64,000 bases of DNA from positions 124,001 to 188,000 of the forward strand of contig JAFISE010000017.1 in assembly GCA_022560025.1 (NCBI GenBank), given 5' to 3'. Under the pieces are notes generated by a model. The model was not told the DNA's origin, did not search any database, and saw only the letters and a list, made by a program, of their open reading frames with translations. This stretch comes from Stagonosporopsis chrysanthemi (taxonomy: Eukaryota > Ascomycota > Dothideomycetes > Pleosporales > Didymellaceae). Position numbers and translations under genes: made by a program. This document shows, in pieces, positions 55,018 to 64,000 of the stretch; the stretch's first letter is position 1, and each line of letters begins with the position of its first letter.

Positions 55018-56171
55018 ATGATCAGAACTAGAAATACGCTCAAGGCAAGAATAATCCGCCAGTACTCAGACAAGCTCGTGCATCCGCTTATGACAGCCAC
55101 CACATCAGGAACAACTTTGAACACCTTCGACACTGCTCTACACGATGTTCCACCACAGCTCCAAGCAGATTTGCGCCAAACGTGGCCATGTAGCAGCTGT
55201 AACCTTGTATTTCGCGCTAGCGTCCTTCAGAGAGAGCACATGAAGACTCCTTGGCAGTAGGTTAACAATCAATCATGCAACAGCATCAGTTGACGCATCC
55301 CAGTATCTACAATCTGAAAAGACGTATTGCTTCTTTACCACCTTTGTGTTTGAGAATCTTCGAAGATCAGATGGCAATTTCCGCAGAATTATCAAGGACA
55401 GCTCAACGCCATGTTCGCCCACGAAGAACAGATGAGGAACACACTTCGCCGTACTTCCAGTGTCTTTTCTGTCCATTGACTTTTGAGGATAACAATGATG
55501 ACGCGAGGGACGTTGTCAACCATATGTTTTCCGTTCACGGTCTGTTCATCCCACATCAAGACATGCTATCAGACACAATGGCCTTCTTGAAGTACTTGGC
55601 TATGCAAGTGCGTGTATGGCATGAATGCCTTTACTGTGGAATCACAAGAACATCTGCCTTGGCCATCCAGGACCACATGAAGGACAGCGGTCATTGTAAA
55701 CTGAATTTCGAGAAAGAGCCTGAGTTGTCGGAATTTTGGGAGCGAGAAAGGGATCTAGGTTCCAAAGGGGGTGCTCACTTGGACTCTCATGTTGGTAAGG
55801 AGTTGAGGCTAGCGTCTGGGAGAACAGTAACCTCAAGCACACGTCGTCAATCAAGTCCGCTGACAAGACGAACGCGAATGATACATCTTGCATCGACAAC
55901 CGAGCCGGAGGCAATGCATCCTCGATGTGTTGGGGCGCAGCCTCGATGCCACCAGTTGATGAGGAGGGATGAGCAGGGTATCCAAAACATCAACCCGCAG
56001 CAGCGCCGCGCACTCGTGGTTGCCGTGAAGAGATCGCAGAAAGAAGAGGCATTAGCATCACGGACGAAAGAGCTGATCTACGCTCGCAAGGCTAACGATC
56101 AGAAGCACGATCAGGCTTCTGGTCCTCTGTCTTGGGCTAAGGGCGGTTTGCATAACCTGTTGCCTCGATAG
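55018..56171 (+). CDS. Rei1/Reh1-like C2H2 zinc-finger protein, short paralogue
   Basis: Two exons, 55018..55256 and 55304..56171 (47-nt intron GTAGGT...CCCAG), 368 aa. The splice restores a Rei1-type first finger: CSSCNLVFRASVLQREHMKT followed by PWHIYNLKRRIASLPPL. The paired second region has FQCLFCPLTFEDN, HMFSVHGLFIPHQD, LKYLAMQVRVWHECLYCG and IQDHMKDSGHCKLNFE, matching pre-60S factor Rei1, which recycles Arx1/Alb1 in the cytoplasm. It is shorter than typical Rei1 (~450-550 aa), lacks most acidic C-terminal sequence and ends soon after LSWAKGGLHNLLPR. A second in-frame ATG at 55090 is possible. It is likely a paralogue rather than the main Rei1. Confidence 0.8.
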
Positions 56172-56348
56172 TGACTAGTCTATACTATTCTAGTGTAGTG
56201 AGCTACACCGTCGAGCTGGTAGCCAATCGTGTGACACAAGGTCACTAAGGTGCTCTGTAAGCTTATATCAAAATGTAAACAGCTAGTAGATACCAAGAAA
56301 GCTTCTGCCGTGACAACATCTAATTCCTTGCTAAAATATCTATCTCTT

Positions 56349-59310
56349 CTATGTCTCCCACCAGTGTTTCTTCTTCACACGTCCGGCACCAGCGATCTCT
56401 GCTCCACCTCTACCTGTACTTCGTGCGTTACCCCAGTAGCCCCATTTTCCGTGTTGATCCCAGAACCACCAACGTCCAAGCTCCTGGGCCAACTTTGCCC
56501 ATTCCTTGGCCTTTTCACCATGCTTCACCCTGATGATTGCTACTAGTTCATCCATAGTCCATGCTATTGTGGCATCTGCTTCGGTAGGGTCGGCTGAAAT
56601 GTCGGTGAATCGCAAAGGTATACTTGAGCAAAGTGGGAACACCAGCCGAAATGTTGTGGAAGAGTCGCTGATCGCCAAAAGGGATCCACCAGGGTTAATA
56701 GCTGAGAAATGGAAAGGCTGGAAGAAAGCCTCAGTAGTACCGCCATCTCCAGTTAGGACACTGTAATCCAGATTCCGGATCAAAGAATTCCCTTGATACT
56801 TTGGCAACAAAGTTCTGGCCGCTTCTGTAGCGTACGTTGGGAGAGAGTCCGTTTGTAGTAGAAGGTCAAGAACGGTCGGCAAAATGGACAACGGTGTCGT
56901 AGAAGCCTTCAACTGAACTCTTGGTAGCTGTGGGTGCACAAATAGGAGCGGTATGGCAAAGTTGGAGACATGTCCGTTGTTGACCGCAGATTGTGACTTG
57001 TCCAGGGAATTAAAGGCTAGGCCGTGGTCCCCAGTCATAATGACAAGTGTTTCATTGAGCGCGCCAACATCGTGTAGCATCTGGAACACTTCTGATATCC
57101 AATCATCCTGATACTTGATTGTGTTCAAGTATCCATTCAAGGGGTCCTCTGGTCGCCATCGCTGTTTCTGAAGGTAATCTGCATTGCCAGTCCAATCCTT
57201 GGGTGTCGCGAACGGGTGGTGCGGCGAACTCGTCAGGTGAGACACAAATAGTCGTTTGCGTTGCTTCTGGGCATCAACAAACATGTCGCGCAAATAGTCG
57301 AGACTTTCTGTCTCAGGGTATCCAAAGTAGTTTACCCATGGCTGTTTCGGAGGGTAGTGTTTCGATGTCGGATCAGAAAGAACGCGTTCGGAGATAACGG
57401 TTTCGAACCCCATTTGTTTGTCCAGTACGTCTTGCGAATCAAATTGGTCAGTCACTGACTGGACTAGCGCAGATTGCCACGGCCACATGCGATGATCGTC
57501 TGTAGCGCGAGTCTGATCTTTTTTCGATCTTCCCGTACTTTTCTGCTCCTCTGGTGTGCTCATCAACTTCAAAACTTGCGGTAGGCAAGACTGATAGATG
57601 ATGCCCTTCGTTTCCTCGGTAAAGTCTACGGGGAGCGGTTCCACGCCACAGTGGCTACTGAGTAAGCTCTTTAGGGTGTACGCTGCTTGTGTGACAGCTC
57701 CTTGGATATTAACGCTTCCCAATCCGTCTTTGAATGCGTGCCTCCAGGATCCATCGGGAATGGCTTCAGCTTCGAGCTGGAAGCCATTAGGTTCGCCAGA
57801 AAGGAATGTTGCGACGTTGGTAAGGTTGCTCAACTTATCGTCTAGCTCCAAGCTCATGTTGGCGGATGTGTATGAAGACAAAATAGTCTTGTAAGCATGA
57901 CTGTTTTTCTTCAATGGAAACATGTCTTTGCGAGTACTCTCAAGTGTGAGAAGTAGAACGTTTTTGATGCCAACTTTCTTATCAGTGAAGCGTTTTGCTA
58001 GGATATCAAGCACGTCAGCATCTAGATTCGACAGCTTCAGCGGATCACACTGGGGCTCGTATCCTGGACCAAATCCATGTCCACGATGCCTTGTGGGTCC
58101 AGTATGTGGGAAGTCGTTGAGTGAATCAGGAGGAGTTGATCTAGTACCATCAAAAGTCGCATCATCCGGGAAGGGAGGTGGAGGGCCGTGACGATCATGA
58201 GAAGGCGGAGGTGGAGGAGGGTCATGTGCGTGCGGGGGTCGAGACTTGTGCTGCCCATGGCCGGGAGGCTCGAACGGCGCGCAGCTATTTGGAGCCTCGC
58301 AGCTGGGACGATCCACCCATGGTGGAGGTCCGGGCCCGTTTGCTCTGTTGCAAGTTGGCGACCGAGGCATCCAGTCCAGTAATTCAGGCTTGCCAAAGTA
58401 CTCCGTAAAGTGGTCCCAGGGGAATAGTACGCGCTCGATGGGATGGGCCAAGCAGAACTCTGAGTTGATCGGCTGGAACAGCGCTGCCTCGATGAGAGTT
58501 ATAGGAAGAGATCCGGACATGTGGGCGTATGGCGGTGATCTTGGTCGAACAAGCTGTAAAAAGCCTACGACAAAAACGAAAGTTAAAGTCGTGAATATTA
58601 CAGCGATGGCTTTCGGTGTTCTGAGGGCAGGTTCGTGTCCGGTGATGCGTTGCCCCTGGACGGAGGGCGATTGAGCATACTCTTCCATAGGTATGAGTAA
58701 ATCTTCTGCTTCGGTGGTGCCCGGTACTTTTTTTGTGAGCTGATGGCCGTGCTGGAATGAAGAGATAATGGTGTCCAATAAGTGTTCGACAAAATCATGG
58801 AAGATAGGTGCAATGACCCAAGCAATGCCATACAGGATCGTAAAGGTCACGATTAAAGCAGGTAGTCCAGAAAGCAGAAGACCAAGCCCTCCACTGCCTC
58901 CAAGAACTCTACTGGCTGCCATCCATTGAATTTCACCTCCCGTTTCAACGAAGAACGAAATCTGTGCGGCAGAGCAGCCTGCCGTGGAGATACTGCAGCC
59001 CTAAGATTCAGTGATTGTAGACCAAAACTCAGACACCGTGGACTTACGCCAGAAATATCCCAACCCATCGCCGTATGTTAGATGGCTGACTGCCATTGTG
59101 TCTGTAAATGAGGACTTTGCTAAGGACAAGTAGGAGGACATCAGGCAGCAAAAATGTAGGGAAGTAGAGAAGATAGAGAAGAATCGGTAATGATCCCGCG
59201 TGGCTCCCAAGATGCAGTAGCTTGGCGGTGAAGTAGCTAACGAAGAAGAGAGTAAATTGATTCTTTGGCCTCAGGATGGCCTGAAAAGGCGCCAAAAGAT
59301 TGAACTGCAT
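56349..59310 (-). CDS. membrane sulfatase-like protein (LTA-synthase/alkaline phosphatase superfamily)
   Basis: Two exons, complement(56349..58992, 59048..59310), 968 aa. The 55-nt intron (GTAAGT...CTGCAG) has several upstream AG dinucleotides; the one used is the only one keeping frame. Exon 1 encodes membrane segments (FTLFFVSYFTAKLLHLGSHA, LPILLYLLYFPTFLLPDVLL); more follow at about residues 110-145 and 180-200. A His/Pro-rich low-complexity stretch lies near 300-330. The catalytic domain starts about 425: KNVLLLTLESTRKDMFPLKK, where Ser/Thr after Glu is the probable nucleophile, and TLVIMTGDHGLAFNSLD supplies the metal site. Related fungal proteins are annotated as sulfatases, but substrate is unproven. 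The start is uncertain; upstream codons to 59447 are possible. Confidence 0.85.
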
Positions 59311-61054
59311 TGCATCGGAAGAAGTGACGGCCGTAGGATCGTAAGTCGTAAATGCGCAAAGGTCCCTAAGGAGGGCTGAAGAGGGAAGAGAGGCAGCGGG
59401 AATCAAAGCACGAAGCACCCAACGGCGATCTCTTCGGTGCGAAACATCACAGCCTCAGGAATACGGGCCGCGCTCTGAGCGATGTCGTGCGCGGGTGTCG
59501 CGTGTACACTTATATAAAAGCACTAGGGAAAACCCTCCCCTGCAAAGACCACTTCACTCCGCTTTTACAGTCATGCTTATCGCCCAGCAAACAGCCACCC
59601 GCCACCAAAGCGACAGTCCTCAAACAATGGGACGCTGATTCGAATCTAAGAGCGGAAGTGATGGCGGCGCCGCCGTACATGGAACTTCTCCACAGCGTCG
59701 GGAAGGCAGTTGACAACGCCCCAAAACCGCGAAGCTTGCCTGTATATAGACTAGCGGGTGCTTAAATGGACGCACGGGCAAGCCCCATAGCTTGCGCTAT
59801 TACGCAGGGTAATGACAAGTGCAGCTCCAAGCGCCTTGAAATGTGAAGGGGCAATATAGCACGTGCTTTTCAGGGGATCATCAGGGGCCTCAAACCCAGC
59901 CAGGTGGACCGCGCGGACGCCACTGCGCAGTGCAAAGCTTCGAGCTGAACGGAAAGAGCAGGGCTAGGTGTCTGCCGCCAACAATAATGTGATTAGCGAT
60001 CCAGCGCTACTCCCGCATACCTGTTTTCGTGGGCTGCGGGATACAGGATTTGGGAGTTTTGTGGCGCTCGCTGGTGGAGTCTCCGTTCACCGCAGGCCAA
60101 AGCTGGCCATCGCTTGGATATTCCGGCAACATTGAGATGTGCGTTGATGTTCTGGTGCAGAGCTGGTCGTGTGCGCACGTTTCCAAGATTAGATCGGCTC
60201 CGGTATGGCCTTGTGTCCAGGCCCTGCACCCCGCGAAATCCCACGGTCGATGCCCGGGCTGGGGTTCTGGGCCTTTACTGTAAAGCCAACCTCCCCTGCT
60301 TTGAGCAGTCCACTGAGCTGCCTGTGATTTGCATGATTCGCGGTTATTGCGGTGGAATACAGACATGTGTAAGAGAGTTCTGCGTGGCGTCTCCACGAGC
60401 GTCTGGGCAGCAGGTTTATGTGCGATGAATCTACTCCTAGATGGAGCCCATCGTGGAAGGTGCTTTCCCTCACTACCTTCATGCAGCTCTGCAGTCATTG
60501 TGCGCAGTTCCCATAGGTGCCCAGGGTGGTCATGGTACCACCACTCAAGGTCTACCGCGTGTGGGAAATGTCTGGCATAACAAATGTGTTGTCTACACGA
60601 TTGCAATGTTTCATCCGCAACCTGCCTCGTGTTAGGCCTTATCATAGGCTAGCCAATATGTACGCGCCGACAGCAGACGGGGTCAAGTAAAGCAAGTGTT
60701 GCAATCGTTGCTAATTATTCCAGCAGACGCCATTGTGAGTGAATAGTGTATGGCTGATGATGTCAGAACCCAGCCCGAGCCGCTGAGCCAAACAAGCACC
60801 AAAAAGGTCAGTACTCACAGACTGTGAGTACAGGCTCGAAACAGTACTATATCATCAGCTAGGCAGCAGGCCTGACAGATGAGATCTCGGCAGAGCACAA
60901 GCACACGTCCTTTTGAGATGACATCGCAAGGAGAGTAGCCCTGACGTCACGACTACGACTACACTGTTTGTCCATATACATATTCACCAGACCGTCGCGG
61001 CGGAGCTGCCTCAAGTACCTCCACGTTATCTGACCCTTCAGTTGTTATCTGTCC
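59311..61054. other. intergenic region
   Basis: About 1.7 kb. TATATAAAAG occurs at 59511-59520, about 200 nt upstream of the sulfatase-like start. A minus-strand frame with an ATG, 60645..60007 (212 codons), is the longest candidate but overlaps frames on the other strand and has no recognisable domain. I call no gene. Confidence 0.4.
60007..60645 (-). CDS. weak orphan candidate, 212 aa
   Basis: An ATG-initiated frame of 212 codons (MIRPNTRQVADETLQ...) without introns. Trp, His, Cys and Arg are over-represented, as expected for antisense or chance frames, and no motif is recognised. Listed only because of its length. Confidence 0.15.
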   Translation of the reverse strand: MIRPNTRQVADETLQSCRQHICYARHFPHAVDLEWWYHDHPGHLWELRTMTAELHEGSEGKHLPRWAPSRSRFIAHKPAAQTLVETPRRTLLHMSVFHRNNRESCKSQAAQWTAQSRGGWLYSKGPEPQPGHRPWDFAGCRAWTQGHTGADLILETCAHDQLCTRTSTHISMLPEYPSDGQLWPAVNGDSTSERHKTPKSCIPQPTKTGMRE

Positions 61055-61733
61055 ATGTTCGAAATGTCTGTCCCAACTACAGGCAAATCCGACGATAAGA
61101 CGCGCGCCGCTATGTTGGAACAAGAGTTCGAGAAACGTCCCGATCCGGTAGCTCTCACACAAAACCCAGATCCCGCAAAGAACTCATCCACAGGCGTGGA
61201 CTACGAACCACATCCGGAACAATCTATTCAGCTTGCGCCAGCAGCAGAGAAGATCGTACAATCCATATGCAACTTGTACTCAGGTAGCGCAAGCAAAGAG
61301 GATATGATGGTGTACGCCGAAGAGGCCATCTATGATGATCCCTGGAGTTATTGCGATACGCGATACAAGATTGCAGGCCAGTGGTACGGTATGTATCAGT
61401 CCAAGACGACTGCTGCGTGGATGTTTACTAACAATTCTTCAAGGTATTCCTAAGATAATGAAGTCAACTAGGACCATTAAAACGCAAGTGGTGTCTTGGA
61501 AACCAGATGAAATCATATTCAAGCTGCAGCAAGAATACACACCAAAGCCTTTGCCGATAGCCAAGAAAGTCAACAGCTTAGTGACATTGACTCTTGATCG
61601 GAATGGGAAGGTCAGATACCACAAAGACATGTGGAACGAGAAAGACTATAGTCATGAGGGCCTGGGCAAGATAATGAAAGAGCTGAACGGCGATCACCTG
61701 ACAAAGATCACACAGCCGCCAGAGGATTTGTAG
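61055..61733 (+). CDS. NTF2-like/SnoaL-type fold candidate
   Basis: Two exons, 61055..61388 and 61444..61733 (55-nt intron GTATGT...TTCAAG with a TTACTAAC branch), 207 aa. The first ~60 residues are polar and disordered. The rest looks like a cone-shaped NTF2-like fold: QSICNLYSGSASKEDMMVYA, EEAIYDDPWSYCDTRYKIAG, then QWYGIPKIMKSTRTIKTQVV, IIFKLQQEYTPKPL and SLVTLTLDRNGKVRYHKDMW. Similar fungal proteins are uncharacterised and sometimes carry a DUF2358/SnoaL-like label. It could bind a small ligand; no catalytic residues are assignable. A second in-frame ATG is at 61064. Confidence 0.8.
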
Positions 61734-64000
61734 AAACCACATTGCGTGCACAAAGCCAGGACGATGTGATAGATATATGTTTTGGGAGCACCGAACAACA
61801 CATCAGCAATTCCATCATCGTACCGTACCACGAGTCGAGAAGTCCGTTCAACTGCATCGGTTAGCGTGGCAGGGCGTAGTGTTCAGAGGGTCAACTTATA
61901 AAAAGCGCACCGTCCCAATGATTGGAACGGCATTTCTGACCACCCACAAACAACCTCGCATCACATGGCGCCCTCGTCACCGCCGCTGTCTGAGAGGAAG
62001 ACTGGATCCGATGTCACATCGTCTGAACGCCAAAGATCAGGCCTGGGAGGCTTAGCGTAATAGCAACCTGATGGTCACCGACCTCGCAACCGCATGTATA
62101 CTTGGAAAGCTCGCAGCATGCTGCAGGCAATGATTGTGGACAGGCCTAGGCCTTGACCATCCTATTGAAGAGGTCCCAAAACCAAAGCTACGTTGAACGC
62201 AGTGAGTCTCCGAGTAAGCGGCGGAGCTGTCGATGCAAGCAGCTCATGCGAAGTCCCCCCATGAAAGGCCCTTTCTCAAAGATTCGAGCGAAGCAATTCG
62301 AATGCAGCTTCTCGCGAACAGCAGCGGGTAAGAAGACGCGTCTTTACTACCTCCCGCGCCGGTCTTTGCTCCCTCTGTGCTATGATCTTAGCCAAGTACG
62401 CAGCACTCTAGCCTGAACCGCAGAAACTGGACGAAGGTTCTCCTTTGAAACCAGCAATTCGAAGACAAGTTTCGAATTGATCCCTCTGTGTGTACCAGCA
62501 TGACTCTCTGAGACAAGTTTTTGATTCCTCACCAATCTGCGATGATCTGGAGGGCATTTGAATGCGGACAAAAGACATCATCAAAAACCGCAAAAGCTCC
62601 GTAATAAGTATAGCTTACTCGAGGCAAAGGGTGAACGCTTGTCCAAGGCTGTACGCTGAACGTACGTCTTGACAATTGACGCGACTGGTCGGAGATCACA
62701 ACTAAGTGACAAGTGTCGGGATGCAAAGCCGCGACACAATGCTCAAGGGCCGTCAGTCGACGAGGATGGTTGGCAACCAGGTCGGGACTTGCGTTCCCGT
62801 TGGAGAGATGCACAGGATCGAGCGTCAAAACCATGTTTCCATGTTCTCCAGTCGTCGCAAAGGAGTGGTACCGCTAATCGTGTCCGACGAAGACAATGTC
62901 CCTCGTACGTTCTTGAGCAAGCTCTGGGCTTCGGCTCCAAAGCGTGACGGTCAGCCTGAACAAGACAATGCTAGCCCGAGACGCACTAAGACCTCGCTGG
63001 GCTCACGCCTTTCTGACGAGTGGATCTTGCGACGGCCAAAGCCCAACAGGCTGACATGTCTGTGTGTGAAGCTTATTGAAAAACCGTGCTCTGCTTACGC
63101 CCGATAACTTGCTTCGGAACATCGTAGGGAACGTGTCTTGGATGTTGGTACTCGGTATGGCAGTATCTCTGTGACGGACCATGGAGAATCAGATCAGGGC
63201 TTCAACGCATCCCGAATCCTGAAGACAGTCCCTGATTGGGGAGTCCGGCGTCTCTCACCCGGGTGCTCCAGCCTACGTCGCCAGAATGGCCAGAGAGCGT
63301 TCCACAATGACCAGAGCCTGTTGCACGGATGGAATGTCGACGTGGTTCTCAAAAGAACTTTAACGCCCCAACAGGCACATGACAGACCATTTCGAGCCAA
63401 AGCTCCCGTACCTCGAGCCTCCCTTTCGCGCATAGTCTCGAGGCATTCACTCAAAGTGCAATGCCAGGCGACTAAGGCTGGTCAGGAGGTCGGCGGCATG
63501 ACCGCGAAGCTTCTTCTCGTGCAAGACACGACAAGCACCAGGAGATGATTAGGGTTAAGATCCGAGTCTGCCCTCCTCAAACGCAACAACATACCGCCAA
63601 GCCAAGAGAGCCGGGTTAGAAGCCACTGGTGGGTGTCGGATGTACGAAGCGTGTGAGGCGCAGCGAACTGCATTCCGGGTGGAAGACAGACATCGGTAGC
63701 TGTATGGAGAGTGACACGCGTTCGAGCATGTAGCGCGAGCGAGAGCGGATATGGTGTAAAAGAGCCTTGCGCGAAGTTCCCGTCGTTGTAGACATTGTCA
63801 AGTATCGCAGTCCGAGGTAAAATAAGGGCATAAAAGTGAACAAGACAGGCCGAGCATAGGGTAGATAGGAAATGCTGCGTGGCGGCTAGTCGTTGGGGTG
63901 ATGTGTTGACAAGTAGGCGTAACGAGCGCGACTGCTCAACTTGGGGACGCGACTACGCTAGTGCGCCATCACGTGATCGAATTTTCAACCTAACCAAGCG
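61734..64000. other. terminal region without a convincing gene
   Basis: About 2.3 kb to the window end. The best frame is 62721..63107 (plus). The rest has only short overlapping frames. Composition is unremarkable, and no transposon ends, tRNA or simple repeats are seen. Confidence 0.4.
62721..63107 (+). CDS. weak orphan candidate, 128 aa
   Basis: ATG-initiated frame (MQSRDTMLKGRQS...) with a mildly protein-like middle (VVPLIVSDEDNVPRTFLSKL, WASAPKRDGQPEQDN) and a basic C-terminus. No family, no introns supported. Confidence 0.22.
   Translation: MQSRDTMLKGRQSTRMVGNQVGTCVPVGEMHRIERQNHVSMFSSRRKGVVPLIVSDEDNVPRTFLSKLWASAPKRDGQPEQDNASPRRTKTSLGSRLSDEWILRRPKPNRLTCLCVKLIEKPCSAYAR

Overview
The window is a gene-dense stretch of nuclear DNA from a filamentous ascomycete. 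The intron style (mostly 45-70 bp, GTAAGT-like donors, CTAAC/CTGAC branch points) and the protein set (NRC-2-type kinase, Dad3, a very long coiled-coil protein, a GPI-anchored Ala/Ser/Thr-rich wall protein) fit Pezizomycotina, and by overall protein flavour most likely Dothideomycetes. Genus cannot be fixed from the sequence alone. I rebuilt 27 protein genes. For 25 of them, summed exon lengths and intron phases close on a single open frame; the other two carry apparent breaks.

Layout. 0-12 kb (all minus strand): a 2,416-residue coiled-coil protein, a monocarboxylate-transporter-like MFS protein and a conserved protein with a mitochondrial-looking N-terminus. 12.9-19.5 kb (minus): a La-motif (LARP1/Slr1-like) RNA-binding protein and an unrecognised protein; both show in-frame stop or frame problems. 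19.8-24 kb: TAF10, mitochondrial uS19m and MRE11. 24.6-32.7 kb (plus): a putative eIF4E-binding protein, an NRC-2/Fpk1-type AGC kinase and Dad3. 33-44 kb: mitochondrial uS5m, Trm2, Arp3, taspase-1, a short-chain dehydrogenase, a CHORD-CS protein and a small glutaredoxin-like protein. 44.4-50 kb (plus): an HpcH/HpaI-type aldolase, a secreted Cys-rich protein, a GPI-anchored protein and kynurenine formamidase. 50-61.7 kb: a mitochondrial stomatin-like protein, a Ser/Pro-rich protein, a Rei1-like zinc-finger paralogue, a membrane sulfatase-like protein and an NTF2-like-fold candidate. From 61.7 kb to the end I found no convincing gene.

The content is mainly housekeeping: transcription (TAF10), DNA repair (MRE11), translation (uS5m, uS19m, Trm2, LARP, eIF4E-binding candidate, Rei1-like), cytoskeleton and mitosis (Arp3, Dad3), lipid-asymmetry signalling (NRC-2), chaperone work (CHORD-CS) and NAD/tryptophan metabolism (kynurenine formamidase). 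Many pairs are divergent across 230-260 bp (uS19m/MRE11, uS5m/Trm2, CHORD/glutaredoxin) or convergent across 160-250 bp (TAF10/uS19m, Dad3/uS5m, Trm2/Arp3, SDR/CHORD, formamidase/stomatin, Rei1-like/sulfatase). I see no secondary-metabolite cluster, transposon, CRISPR, rRNA or convincing tRNA. The most interesting items are the two adjacent apparently disrupted genes, the N-terminal eIF4E-binding motif, the possible dual start of Trm2, the enlarged taspase, the secreted Cys-rich protein and the truncated Rei1 paralogue. I did not find a convincing new multi-gene system.
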